Of a stretch of 64,000 nucleotides of DNA, positions 33,783 through 42,474 are shown one piece after another. Each line of letters begins with the position of its first letter. Position 1 is the stretch's first letter. The notes beneath the pieces were generated by a model that ran no database searches, had not been told where the DNA came from, and saw only the letters and a program-made list of their open reading frames with translations. Source of the stretch: RGIG4079 sp045646905 (lineage in GTDB: Bacteria > Bacteroidota > Bacteroidia > Bacteroidales > Muribaculaceae); contig JAZRLP010000026.1 of NCBI GenBank assembly GCA_045646905.1, positions 124,001-188,000 on the forward strand, read 5' to 3'. Both the position numbers and the translations under genes were made by a program.

Positions 33783-34819
33783 CAAGAAATCAAAATCTCA
33801 GAAATGCCAACAGATCAAAAAAAGACGAATTTTATACACAATTAAGTGATATAGAAAATGAACTTCGTCATTACACCGCACATTTCAAGGATAAAGTGGT
33901 GTTATGTAATTGTGATGACCCTCGCAAGAGTAATTTTTTTCATTACTTTGCTTATAATTTTGAAAGATTGGGATTGAGACGTCTAATAACCACTTGCTAT
34001 AAAAACCAAAATGCAGATTTATTTTCAACGCATGATATAGACAAGGCAATTAAACTAATTTATGATGGAGATAAGAATGGCAATCGCATTCCCGACCCAG
34101 AAGAGATTGGAATACATGAATTGCATGGAGATGGCGACTTTAGAAGTGCAGAATGTATTGAATTACTTAAGCAAGCGGATATAGTAGTCACAAATCCTCC
34201 TTTTTCTTTGTTTCGTGAATATGTGGCACAATTAATAGAATATAATAAAAAATTCCTAATTATTGGGCATCAAAACGCATTATCCTACAAAGATATATTC
34301 TCTTTAATAAAGAATAATTTATTATGGTTAGGCTATGGATTCAAAGGTGGAGCAGGTCACTTTATTTCTAACTATATAGATACAGCTTCAGCTGGTGATC
34401 ATAGAGAGGGTATGATTCGAGTATCTGGAGTTACGTGGTTCACCAATCTTGATATTAATAAACGACATGAAGAACTCGTATTATATAAACACTATAATCC
34501 CGAATTATACCCTAAGTACGAAAATTTTGATGCGATTAATATTAACTTCACAGCAGATATTCCGATTGATTACTTTGGCTATATGGGTGTCCCTATTACG
34601 TTTATGGATAAATATTGCCCTGCCCAATTTGAAATTATTGGGTTAGGAATATCTAACTCAGGTTTAGAAATAGGAGTACAACCATATAAACCCGAGCATA
34701 AAGAATATAGAAAAAACATTCAAAAACGTGGAGCTGTCGATGGGGACTTATATATGATAAGAAATGGAGCCGTTGAAGTCCCATATGCACGTATCATCAT
34801 AAAACGCAAGCAATTATGA
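33779..34819 (+). CDS. EcoRI-family adenine-specific DNA methyltransferase
   Basis: Protein of 346 aa from the ATG at 33779, preferred because MPRNQNLRNANRSKKDEFYT matches the start of this family; an ATG at 33758 would add seven residues. The N6-adenine methyltransferase motif NPPF is in DIVVTNPPFSLF (about residue 143), with YKNQNADLFS and DNP-type flanks, and the SAM-side segment VVLCNCDDPRKSNFFHYFA near residue 40. The family methylates adenine within a restriction site; the site here is unknown. It overlaps the next gene by 4 nt (ATGA), so both are translated together, as expected for a modification/nuclease pair. More AT-rich in codon use than the neighbouring mutB. Confidence 0.87.
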   Translation: MPRNQNLRNANRSKKDEFYTQLSDIENELRHYTAHFKDKVVLCNCDDPRKSNFFHYFAYNFERLGLRRLITTCYKNQNADLFSTHDIDKAIKLIYDGDKNGNRIPDPEEIGIHELHGDGDFRSAECIELLKQADIVVTNPPFSLFREYVAQLIEYNKKFLIIGHQNALSYKDIFSLIKNNLLWLGYGFKGGAGHFISNYIDTASAGDHREGMIRVSGVTWFTNLDINKRHEELVLYKHYNPELYPKYENFDAININFTADIPIDYFGYMGVPITFMDKYCPAQFEIIGLGISNSGLEIGVQPYKPEHKEYRKNIQKRGAVDGDLYMIRNGAVEVPYARIIIKRKQL

Positions 34820-35934
34820 AAATAGAATTAAAAGAAATAAGTATTAGAGAGTTATTTGAGGGTTACGAAAATAATAATGAAAATGGGGTAGTAGGGTATA
34901 AAGGAATGCTAAATATACGCCCACCTTATCAACGAGAATTTATATACGATACTAAGCAAAAGGAAGCTGTGATAGATACTATCCTTAAAGGATTTCCGCT
35001 TAATGTGATGTATTGGGCAGTATGCGATGGTGACCATTATGAAATAATAGATGGTCAGCAACGTACAATGTCAATATGTGAATTCGTTGCCGGGAATTTT
35101 AGTATACTTTATAATAATGATCGATTAGGTTTTTACAATTTTACTAACGATATTCAAGCCAAAATTCTTGATTATAAATTGATGATTTATTTTTGCACCG
35201 GAACCGATAGCGAGAAGCTTGAATGGTTTAAGACTATTAATATTGCCGGCGAAGAACTTACCGACCAAGAACTACGCAATGCAGTTTATTCGGGTCCATG
35301 GGTGACTGATGCAAAACGCTATTTCAGTAAAACCAATTGTGCGGCACATAGTATTGGTGGAGATTATTTAAATGGCAGTGCAATTCGTCAAGAATATCTT
35401 GAAACGGCAATAAAATGGATTTCTAAAGACGATATATCGGGTTATATGAGCCAACATCAACATGATGTAAATGCAAATGCTTTATGGCAATATTTTAATT
35501 CGATTTTTACGTGGATTGAATCATCATTTCGTCCTACCCGTGTCCAAAAACGCATTATGAAGGGTTTGAATTGGGGAGAGTTATATGATAATCATAAAGA
35601 TGATATTATCAATTTGGCTGAATTTAATGAAAAGGTTTCCCAATTAATGCTTGATGATGATGTAACCAATAAAAAGGGAATTTATCAATATCTCCTCTCG
35701 GGAAAAGAGAAACATTTGTCAATTAGAGCGTTTACAGAGTCAATGAAAATTGCAGTCTATGAACGTCAACAACATCATTGTGCCAACAAGGATTGTCCCG
35801 AATGCGATCGAGAGTTTGATTTGACAGAAATGGAAGCCGACCATATAACACCATGGCATGCCGGAGGACACACAATAGCAGAGAATTGTCAATTGCTTTG
35901 CCGAGAATGCAATCGCCGAAAATCGGGCAGATAG
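34816..35934 (+). CDS. DUF262-HNH endonuclease partner (GmrSD-related)
   Basis: Protein of 372 aa. The N-terminal DUF262 domain (about 15-220) has the conserved PPYQREFIYDTKQKEAVIDT and the diagnostic DGQQRT in YEIIDGQQRTMSICEFV, a ParB-like/nucleotide-binding fold as in GmrS. The C-terminus (about 308-372) is a zinc-linked HNH nuclease: CANKDCPEC, EADHITPWHAGGHT, AENCQLLCRECNRRKSGR. All expected HNH residues (DH, N, terminal CNRRK) are present, so it looks active. Paired by overlap with an adenine methyltransferase, it is best read as the restriction half of a two-gene modification-dependent or conventional R-M system. Ends before the mutB terminator. Confidence 0.86.
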   Translation: MKIELKEISIRELFEGYENNNENGVVGYKGMLNIRPPYQREFIYDTKQKEAVIDTILKGFPLNVMYWAVCDGDHYEIIDGQQRTMSICEFVAGNFSILYNNDRLGFYNFTNDIQAKILDYKLMIYFCTGTDSEKLEWFKTINIAGEELTDQELRNAVYSGPWVTDAKRYFSKTNCAAHSIGGDYLNGSAIRQEYLETAIKWISKDDISGYMSQHQHDVNANALWQYFNSIFTWIESSFRPTRVQKRIMKGLNWGELYDNHKDDIINLAEFNEKVSQLMLDDDVTNKKGIYQYLLSGKEKHLSIRAFTESMKIAVYERQQHHCANKDCPECDREFDLTEMEADHITPWHAGGHTIAENCQLLCRECNRRKSGR

Positions 35935-35972
35935 ATTGTGTAAGTAAGGACTAAAAACGTGTAAAACAAAAA

Positions 35973-35999
35973 ACGGCACCCTCCGAGTGGGGGTGCCGT
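35973..35999 (-). terminator. Terminator of the mutA-mutB operon
   Basis: A 9-bp GC-rich stem, ACGGCACCC/GGGTGCCGT, followed on the minus strand by TTTTTTGTTTTAC. It also stands between the convergent HNH gene and mutB. Confidence 0.9.
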
Positions 36000-36025
36000 T
36001 GATGTTATGGAATGTCCGTGTGGGA

Positions 36026-38158
36026 TTATTCTTCCATGAGGATTTCGAGCATCTTGATTGCTGAAACAGGGATGCGAGTACCAGGGCCGAAGATTGCGGC
36101 TACACCTGCTTGATACAAGAAGTCATAGTCTTGTGCAGGGATTACACCACCGGCAACAACGATAATGTCTTCGCGACCGAGTTTCTTCAATTCGTCGATT
36201 ACTTGAGGCACGAGGGTCTTGTGACCTGCAGCCAATGATGATACACCGAGGATGTGTACGTCGTTTTCAACAGCTTGACGAGCAGCTTCGGCTGGAGTTT
36301 GGAACAATGGTCCCATATCCACGTCAAAACCACAGTCGGCATAACCTGTAGCAACAACTTTAGCACCACGGTCGTGACCATCTTGTCCCATCTTCGCAAT
36401 CATGATGCGAGGTTGGCGACCTTCTTTCTTTGCAAACTCTTCACACAATTGTTGTGCTTTAACGAAGTCGGCATCTTGTTTTGTTTCGCTTGAATACACG
36501 CCTGAAATAGTTCTAATTACTGCTTTGTAACGACCTACGACAGCTTCGCAGGCATCTGAAATTTCACCAAGAGTAGCACGGAGACCAGCAGCTTTAACAG
36601 CGAGGTCGAGGAGGTTACCTTCTTTTGTGCGAACACATTCGGTAATTGCTTCGAGGGCTTTCTTAACTGCTTCTTCATCACGGCCAGCTTTAACTACATC
36701 GAGACGAGCGATTTGGTCTTTGCGCACTTCGGTGTTGTCGATTTCAAGAATATCGATAGGATCTTCGTGATCGAGACGATATTTGTTGATACCAACGATT
36801 GTTTGACGACCTGAGTCGATGCGAGCTTGAGTGCGAGCTGAAGCTTCTTCGATGCGGAGTTTTGGAAGACCACTTTCGATAGCTTTTGCCATACCACCAA
36901 GTTTTTCGATTTCTTGGATGTGAGCCCAAGCGCGTTGAGCGATTTCGTTAGTAAGTGATTCTACATAGTAAGAACCTGCCCATGGGTCGATTTCCTTAGT
37001 GATGTAGGTTTCTTCTTGAATGTAGATTTGAGTGTTACGAGCGATACGAGCCGAGAAGTCGGTAGGAAGTGCGATAGCTTCGTCGAGCGCATTGGTATGA
37101 AGTGATTGAGTGTGACCAAGAGCAGCACCCATAGCTTCGATACATGTACGGCCCACATTGTTGAATGGGTCTTGCTCAGTGAGTGACCAACCCGATGTTT
37201 GTGAGTGAGTACGCAATGCGAGTGATTTTGGGTTTTTAGGATTGAATTGTTTTACAATCTTAGCCCAAAGCATACGAGCAGCACGCATCTTAGCAACTTC
37301 CATGAAGAAGTTCATGCCGATTGCCCAGAAGAATGACAAACGAGGAGCAAATGCGTCGATGTCCATACCTGCGTTTACACCAGCACGAAGGTATTCAAGA
37401 CCGTCGGCAAGAGTGTAAGCCAACTCAATGTCGCAAGTTGCACCTGCTTCTTGCATGTGGTAACCCGAGATAGAGATTGAGTTGAATTTAGGCATATTTT
37501 GAGAAGTATACTCAAAGATGTCGGCGATAATGCGCATTGAGAATTCGGGTGGGTAGATGTATGTGTTACGCACCATGAACTCTTTCAAAATATCGTTTTG
37601 GATAGTACCTGCCATCTCTTCGAGTTTAGCACCTTGTTCAAGACCAGCGTTGATGTAGAATGCGAGTACAGGAAGCACAGCACCATTCATTGTCATTGAC
37701 ACTGACATTTTGTTCAAGGGGATACCATCGAAAAGCACTTTCATATCGTCGAGAGAGCAGATAGATACACCTGCTTTACCTACATCGCCCACTACACGCT
37801 CGTGGTCGGCATCGTAGCCGCGGTGTGTAGCAAGGTCAAATGCCACTGAAAGACCTTTTTGACCCGAAGCGAGGTTACGACGATAGAATGCGTTAGATTC
37901 AGCAGCAGTAGAGAAACCAGCGTATTGGCGAATAGTCCAAGGACGCATAGCATACATGCCACTATATGGGCCACGAAGGAATGGAGGGATACCTGCTACA
38001 TAGTTGAGGTGTTCAAGACCTTCGAGGTCATCTTTAGTATAAATAGGTTTTACAGGAATCAACTCAGGGGTGAGCCATTCTTCACCTTGTGCGATGGGGG
38101 CTTGTGCGCCACCAAAAGCATCAGCTGTTATATTGATATTTTTAAAATCAGGTCTCAT
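36026..38158 (-). CDS. mutB: Methylmalonyl-CoA mutase, large (catalytic) subunit
   Basis: Protein of 710 aa. It interconverts succinyl-CoA and (R)-methylmalonyl-CoA with adenosylcobalamin, on the route to propionate. The N-terminal barrel contains RPWTIRQYAGFSTA and SVAFDLATHRGYDAD, the TIM barrel runs to about residue 560, and the C-terminal B12 domain carries the base-off motif in KMGQDGHDRGAKV (DxHxxG) with GVSSLAAGHKTLVP. It starts 6 nt after the mutA stop, so the heterodimer is made from one mRNA. Confidence 0.97.
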   Translation of the reverse strand: MRPDFKNINITADAFGGAQAPIAQGEEWLTPELIPVKPIYTKDDLEGLEHLNYVAGIPPFLRGPYSGMYAMRPWTIRQYAGFSTAAESNAFYRRNLASGQKGLSVAFDLATHRGYDADHERVVGDVGKAGVSICSLDDMKVLFDGIPLNKMSVSMTMNGAVLPVLAFYINAGLEQGAKLEEMAGTIQNDILKEFMVRNTYIYPPEFSMRIIADIFEYTSQNMPKFNSISISGYHMQEAGATCDIELAYTLADGLEYLRAGVNAGMDIDAFAPRLSFFWAIGMNFFMEVAKMRAARMLWAKIVKQFNPKNPKSLALRTHSQTSGWSLTEQDPFNNVGRTCIEAMGAALGHTQSLHTNALDEAIALPTDFSARIARNTQIYIQEETYITKEIDPWAGSYYVESLTNEIAQRAWAHIQEIEKLGGMAKAIESGLPKLRIEEASARTQARIDSGRQTIVGINKYRLDHEDPIDILEIDNTEVRKDQIARLDVVKAGRDEEAVKKALEAITECVRTKEGNLLDLAVKAAGLRATLGEISDACEAVVGRYKAVIRTISGVYSSETKQDADFVKAQQLCEEFAKKEGRQPRIMIAKMGQDGHDRGAKVVATGYADCGFDVDMGPLFQTPAEAARQAVENDVHILGVSSLAAGHKTLVPQVIDELKKLGREDIIVVAGGVIPAQDYDFLYQAGVAAIFGPGTRIPVSAIKMLEILMEE

Positions 38159-38164
38159 AATCGA

Positions 38165-40006
38165 TTATTTAAGAAGTTTTGCATTGAAAGCCTGAAGGGT
38201 TTCGAGAACATTGCTACGCACATTGATGAAGTTAGTGATGCCTTGTGCTTGAAGAGCTTCGGTGCAAGCAGGAGCACCAGCAACAACAAACTCGGCACGA
38301 CCATCAAGAGCCTTGAAGGCTTCAGGAGCGAGAGTTTCGTATTCGTCGTCGCTTGAGCAGATAACCACTACATCGGCTTCTTTTGCTACTGCGGCGTCGA
38401 TACCTTCTTGTACTGTATTAAATCCTAAATTGTCGATAATCTCATATCCAGCGCAACCAAAGAAGTTAGCAGAGAATTGAGAACGAGCAAGACGCATAGC
38501 GAGGTTACCGATAGTGAGCATAAACACTTTAGGACGGTTAGCTGCAGCTTCGGTAGCAAGGCGAAGTGCGTCGAAGTCGCTACTTTGGCGTTTTGTAGAA
38601 AGTCCGCGACCATTATCTTCTTTTTCAGAACAGCCACAAGTGCAACCACCTGCGTTTTCAATCTTTCCAGCAGCCATTTCGCTGAAGTTAGGATATTGGT
38701 TAGTTCCGAGAAGAATTTCTTTACGACGAGCAACATCGCTGTGACGCTTTTCAGAAGAAGCGTTAACTGCATCTTGGATAGCGCAGTTGTTAACATTGGC
38801 AAGGAAGCCACCTTTTTCTTCAACATCGAGGAAGAGTTTCCAAGCTTCTTGAGCGATAGATGCTGTGAGAGTTTCTACATAATATGAACCACCGGCAGGG
38901 TCAACAACTTTGTCGAGGTGACTTTCTTCTTTGAGAAGATATTGTTGGTTGCGAGCGATGCGTTCTGAGAACTCATCGGGAGTTTTGTAAGATTTGTCAA
39001 ATGGAGTAACTGTGATTGAGTCAACACCTGCAAGAGCAGCCGACATAGCTTCTGTTTGGCTACGGAGCAAGTTAACATGAGCGTCAAATACAGTTTGGTT
39101 AAATTCCGAAGTAACGGCATGAGCCATCATTTTGCAAGAGCATTTGCAAGCAGGTTTGAATTGCTCAACGATTTGAGCCCAAAGCATGCGAGCAGCACGG
39201 AATTTAGCAAGTTCCATGAAGTAGTTAGAAGAGATACCCATGTTGAACTTGATGCGTTTTGCAACTGTGTCAACATCAACACCTGCTTCAGTGAGCATAG
39301 CGAGCCATTCAGCACCCCATGCAAGAGCATAACCAAGTTCTTGGAAGATATAAGCACCGGCGTTGTTAAACATTACAGAGTCAACGGCAAGCACGCGCAA
39401 GCCTTTCACTTCTTTAACAACTTCGAGCAATTCAACAGCCATCTTAGCGATGTCGCCAGGGAATTCAACGCCATGTTTCAACGCTTTGCGGAATGGGTTG
39501 AAGTCGATAGAACCTTTGAACGATTCTTCAGCGCCAGCAGCTTTCACTACATCAACGAGAGCTTTAGCTACTGCAGCAGCGCTTTTAGGACAGCAGTTGA
39601 GGTTGATTTCAACTTTAGAGAGGTCGATGCCAGCAACAAGAGTTGCAACATCACCGGCTTCCTTAACTTTGAAACCAAGAGAAGTAACACCTTTAGTCAA
39701 TACATCGAGCGCTTTTGCATTAGCGTCGGCAGCATTGTCGGCGATGATTTCTTGGCGAGTGAGCCAGTCGTTTTCAGTGCGAGTACCACGCACATAAGGA
39801 TATTCTCCAGGAAGAGAATCAGTAGTTTTTAGATCGGCAATGTCTTCAGCACGGTACATGGGCTGAACATTGAAACCTTCGTTTGTTCGCCACACCAATT
39901 TCTTGTCAAAAGGAGCGCCCTTAAGGTCGGCTTCTACTTTTGCTTTCCATTCTTCGGTAGAAATCGGTGGAAATTGGTCAAACAATTTTTCTTTGTTTTC
40001 TGCCAT
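38165..40006 (-). CDS. mutA: Methylmalonyl-CoA mutase, small subunit
   Basis: Protein of 613 aa. Same architecture as MutB but degenerate: the barrel part (VMFNNAGAYIFQELGYALAW; IKFNMGISSNYFMELAKFRA) is recognisable, and the C-terminal B12-like domain (IGNLAMRLARSQFSANFFGC) lacks the DxHxxG cobalamin ligand, as is normal for the small subunit. A Cys-rich insert, GGCTCGCSEKEDNG, sits in the linker before it. First gene of the operon; a consensus promoter lies 51-81 nt upstream. Confidence 0.95.
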   Translation of the reverse strand: MAENKEKLFDQFPPISTEEWKAKVEADLKGAPFDKKLVWRTNEGFNVQPMYRAEDIADLKTTDSLPGEYPYVRGTRTENDWLTRQEIIADNAADANAKALDVLTKGVTSLGFKVKEAGDVATLVAGIDLSKVEINLNCCPKSAAAVAKALVDVVKAAGAEESFKGSIDFNPFRKALKHGVEFPGDIAKMAVELLEVVKEVKGLRVLAVDSVMFNNAGAYIFQELGYALAWGAEWLAMLTEAGVDVDTVAKRIKFNMGISSNYFMELAKFRAARMLWAQIVEQFKPACKCSCKMMAHAVTSEFNQTVFDAHVNLLRSQTEAMSAALAGVDSITVTPFDKSYKTPDEFSERIARNQQYLLKEESHLDKVVDPAGGSYYVETLTASIAQEAWKLFLDVEEKGGFLANVNNCAIQDAVNASSEKRHSDVARRKEILLGTNQYPNFSEMAAGKIENAGGCTCGCSEKEDNGRGLSTKRQSSDFDALRLATEAAANRPKVFMLTIGNLAMRLARSQFSANFFGCAGYEIIDNLGFNTVQEGIDAAVAKEADVVVICSSDDEYETLAPEAFKALDGRAEFVVAGAPACTEALQAQGITNFINVRSNVLETLQAFNAKLLK

Positions 40007-40056
40007 AATTTAGAGTTTATAAAATTATTGTTTTAGAAAGTTTAATCTTAATCACG

Positions 40057-40087
40057 CAAATTTACAAAAACTTTGTGCATATCCCAA
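40057..40087 (-). promoter_or_regulatory. mutA-mutB promoter
   Basis: On the minus strand, -33 TTG (40087-40085), a 20-nt spacer, and -7 TAAATTTG (40064-40057). Confidence 0.7.
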
Positions 40088-40167
40088 TAAAAAACGCATA
40101 AAATAAAGAAAAATTTCAATAATAGTGGATAAAGTGGGAAAAAAGAGAGAAATAAAGTGCAACATGA

Positions 40168-40467
40168 AAAGGAAAAATCAAAAAGGAAAGAGGAAAAAAG
40201 TTGAGAACCTTTAGCTCAACGAGATTTATTCGAGTTTCATTAAAAGAAAAGGTAAAAAGTAACCAGAAAAGTAACCAGAAAAGTAACCAGAAAATTTTGT
40301 CAGAAATTCGCCAAAATCCATTAGTTTCAATTCGTGAGTTGCAAGAACTTGTAGGATTGTCGGAGAGTGGAGTGAAAAAGGTATTACGCCAACTTCGAAA
40401 TGATGGTATAATTGTGCGAGTTGGAGGAGCCAAAGGCGGTCATTGGGAAATCATTGACAATGTATAA
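40168..40467 (+). pseudogene. Relic of an AlbA_2-type regulator: winged-helix C-terminus only
   Basis: The open frame after an in-frame TGA encodes about 99 codons with no ATG anywhere. The content (FIRVSLKEKV, a SNQK-rich linker, then SIRELQELVGLSESGVKKVL and VGGAKGGHWEII) matches the extreme C-terminus of AlbA_2 / RecG-like ATP-binding regulators, whose N-terminal several hundred residues are absent. The linker is built from three exact 12-bp repeats (40255-40290). It ends at a strong terminator. A short expressed peptide from a TTG start is possible but unlikely. Confidence 0.65.
40255..40290 (+). repeat. Tandem 12-bp repeat, three copies
   Basis: AAAAGTAACCAG repeated three times without change, in frame, encoding the KSNQ linker of the regulator relic. 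Such SNQK linkers are normal in intact relatives. Confidence 0.9.
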
Positions 40468-40499
40468 TTCTTAATTTGAATCATTTACACGATAAATCA

Positions 40500-40527
40500 A
40501 AGGCTACCGAGTTTGTTCGGTAGCCTT
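40500..40527. terminator. Convergent terminator
   Basis: An 11-bp stem, AAGGCTACCGA/TCGGTAGCCTT, with a 6-nt loop, between the regulator relic (+) and the phosphatase-propeller gene (-). Confidence 0.8.
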
Positions 40528-40542
40528 ATTGTTTATCATTTC

Positions 40543-40562
40543 GGACACAGCACGCCGTGTCC
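40543..40562. repeat. Small REP-like palindrome
   Basis: GGACAC/GTGTCC arms enclose AGCACGCC, followed by CTAC. It resembles the GC-rich GGGACACGGC-type palindromes scattered in many genomes. Only one copy is in this window, so the repeat status is inferred. Confidence 0.35.
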
Positions 40563-40575
40563 CTACTTTGTGTTT

Positions 40576-42375
40576 CTATTCGTTCAACTTAAATATTGTG
40601 CCTTCGATGAGTGAGGTGTAAACATCACCGGTTGTGGGGTCGAGGTCGATGCCGTTAGTTTCTGATTTGCCGAGGAATAATGTTTCTGTGGATTTGGTAT
40701 TGGGGTCAACTGTTACAACCAATCCACGGCGTGAACCAGCATATACGATACCATCTTTTTCGGTAACAATACATGGAGCATGTTCGTAGCCAAGTTTCAT
40801 ATCTACTACCCACAATTTATTGAAATCGGCAGTGGTAGCATCAACGGCTACTAATTCCCCGTCCATAGTTTTGGCATATACTCGTGAGCCATCTTCGCTT
40901 CGTCCGAGGCTTTCGCGATATTTGTGGTCTTTGTTACGCCAAATGGTTTTGCCTGTTTTGCGATCGATAGCGGTCATGTAGCGGTCGGGCGCTACGATGT
41001 AGATGCGGTCGGGTGTAACCACTGGAACTACATTGCCAGGGCCAAGTTGGTTGCGTGATGAGCCATTGTTCCATTTCCATTTGAGTTGGCCTGTTTCGGC
41101 ATCAAGACAATATAAATATGTGTCCCAAGCGCCAAAGATTACTTCGCCATTGTCAACTACTGGGGCTGCTTGGCAATAATTGTTGAGCGAGTCGTAGCGC
41201 CAAATGAGTTTGCGTTTCTTTACATCCCATTTTTCAAATTTATTGTAACCACCTAAATAAAGTGCATTGTCAATACACACACCATCGGCTACATACGCGC
41301 CCTCAGAGGCATCGCGTTGCACGATTTCTCCATTTTTAGGATTTACCCACAACAACTCTTTTGCTGCCGAGGGTATCACAACATATTTCCCTGCAACAAT
41401 AGGACGCGCGAAAAGTGATGCGCCTGTGGCGATTGACCATAATTCTTTACCAGTCTTTTTGTTGATGGCTTTGGCATAACCGAGTGAATTGCCAAAATAA
41501 ATATTTTTCTTATCAAAACCTAATCGAGTAAAAACCGATGCACTATCGGCATATAATGGCTGTTCGGTCATATTCAAAGCAATATCATTGTGTGTTACAG
41601 GATATGAAATTGCAAAACCATCGACATATACAGGCTCTTTGCCTAATTGTTTGTTATGGAATTTTACCGAATCGGCATCAATGTCCATAATGGTATAACC
41701 ATAGTTGCCTTTTTTGAAATCGAGTGAGCGCACCATCATGCAGTTGATGTTGCCAAAATTTTCACTCACATATTTTTCATATTTATGATAGTGACCATTG
41801 ACATGTGCGATGACGGGATATTTGCGTAGCACTCTAATATAGTCATCATAATTGTCGAGGTCTTTCATGAGAGGGTAGTGGTTGAACGATATTACTCGTT
41901 TCCCTTTGGTGCAATGCTTTGCGAGAGTTTTGTCGAGCCAGTGAAGGTCTTCTTGTTTAATGTGTCCGTCGCCCATCTTCATATATGGGCCACAAGCGAT
42001 ACCTACGATAACCAAATCATCAATTTCGGTAACGAAACGATCATTGCCCCATAGATCAAAAATTGTTTTAGTAGCACTTTGCGACCATGTTGTTTCGTGG
42101 TTGCCAGGGAGCACATATAAGGGCTTATTTATCTTGTCGAGAATTGATTTTACATTTGAAAGTTCAATGTCGCTCCCTTCGTTGGTGAGGTCGCCATTTA
42201 TTATCACTAAATCAGCGTCCAATTTATTGACTTCATCTACCGCAATGCGCATATTTTTTTCGCAGTCATTGCCGGGAAGCACATGAAGGTCGGCAAATAC
42301 AATGATGCGAGTGGCACTAATAGTGAAAACTGAAAAAAGGAGAATAATACTGGTTAAAAGTGACTTGATTTTCAT
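40576..42375 (-). CDS. Secreted metallophosphatase fused to a PQQ-like beta-propeller
   Basis: Protein of 599 aa with a signal peptide (residues 1-21). The calcineurin-like phosphatase domain (about 22-235) has all metal motifs: FADLHV, INGDLTNEG, LPGNHETTW, ISFNHYP and HVNGHYHKYE. The C-terminal part (about 290-599) is a PQQ-type propeller with repeats such as NKKTGKELWSIATG, DAETGQLKWKWNNG and DRKTGKTIWRN. The substrate is unknown; export plus propeller suggests a cell-envelope phosphoesterase. Own -7 box TATCTTTG at 42426-42419. Confidence 0.88.
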   Translation of the reverse strand: MKIKSLLTSIILLFSVFTISATRIIVFADLHVLPGNDCEKNMRIAVDEVNKLDADLVIINGDLTNEGSDIELSNVKSILDKINKPLYVLPGNHETTWSQSATKTIFDLWGNDRFVTEIDDLVIVGIACGPYMKMGDGHIKQEDLHWLDKTLAKHCTKGKRVISFNHYPLMKDLDNYDDYIRVLRKYPVIAHVNGHYHKYEKYVSENFGNINCMMVRSLDFKKGNYGYTIMDIDADSVKFHNKQLGKEPVYVDGFAISYPVTHNDIALNMTEQPLYADSASVFTRLGFDKKNIYFGNSLGYAKAINKKTGKELWSIATGASLFARPIVAGKYVVIPSAAKELLWVNPKNGEIVQRDASEGAYVADGVCIDNALYLGGYNKFEKWDVKKRKLIWRYDSLNNYCQAAPVVDNGEVIFGAWDTYLYCLDAETGQLKWKWNNGSSRNQLGPGNVVPVVTPDRIYIVAPDRYMTAIDRKTGKTIWRNKDHKYRESLGRSEDGSRVYAKTMDGELVAVDATTADFNKLWVVDMKLGYEHAPCIVTEKDGIVYAGSRRGLVVTVDPNTKSTETLFLGKSETNGIDLDPTTGDVYTSLIEGTIFKLNE

Positions 42376-42418
42376 GATTTTAACTGGTTGTTGAAAAATA
42401 TTTAATAAAATTGATTGT

Positions 42419-42426
42419 CAAAGATA
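42419..42426 (-). promoter_or_regulatory. -7 box of the phosphatase-propeller gene
   Basis: TATCTTTG on the minus strand, 43 nt before its ATG. Confidence 0.5.
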
Positions 42427-42448
42427 CTGAAATAAAATCATATTTCAT

Positions 42449-42456
42449 TAATTTTG
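42449..42456 (+). promoter_or_regulatory. -7 box of dnaG
   Basis: TAATTTTG, 18 nt before the dnaG ATG, so the leader would be only about 12 nt. No good -33. Confidence 0.5.
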
Positions 42457-42474
42457 TAGTCCTGAAAAATTGCT

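Noticed and set aside
38477..39832. Several plus-strand readings (136-258 codons) antisense to mutA
   Set aside because: These are composition shadows of a strongly biased coding region; no start signals or family features.
40255..40290. Three perfect 12-bp repeats, considered as the start of a CRISPR or satellite array
   Set aside because: The repeats are contiguous with no spacers, are in frame, and encode the SNQK linker typical of this regulator family.
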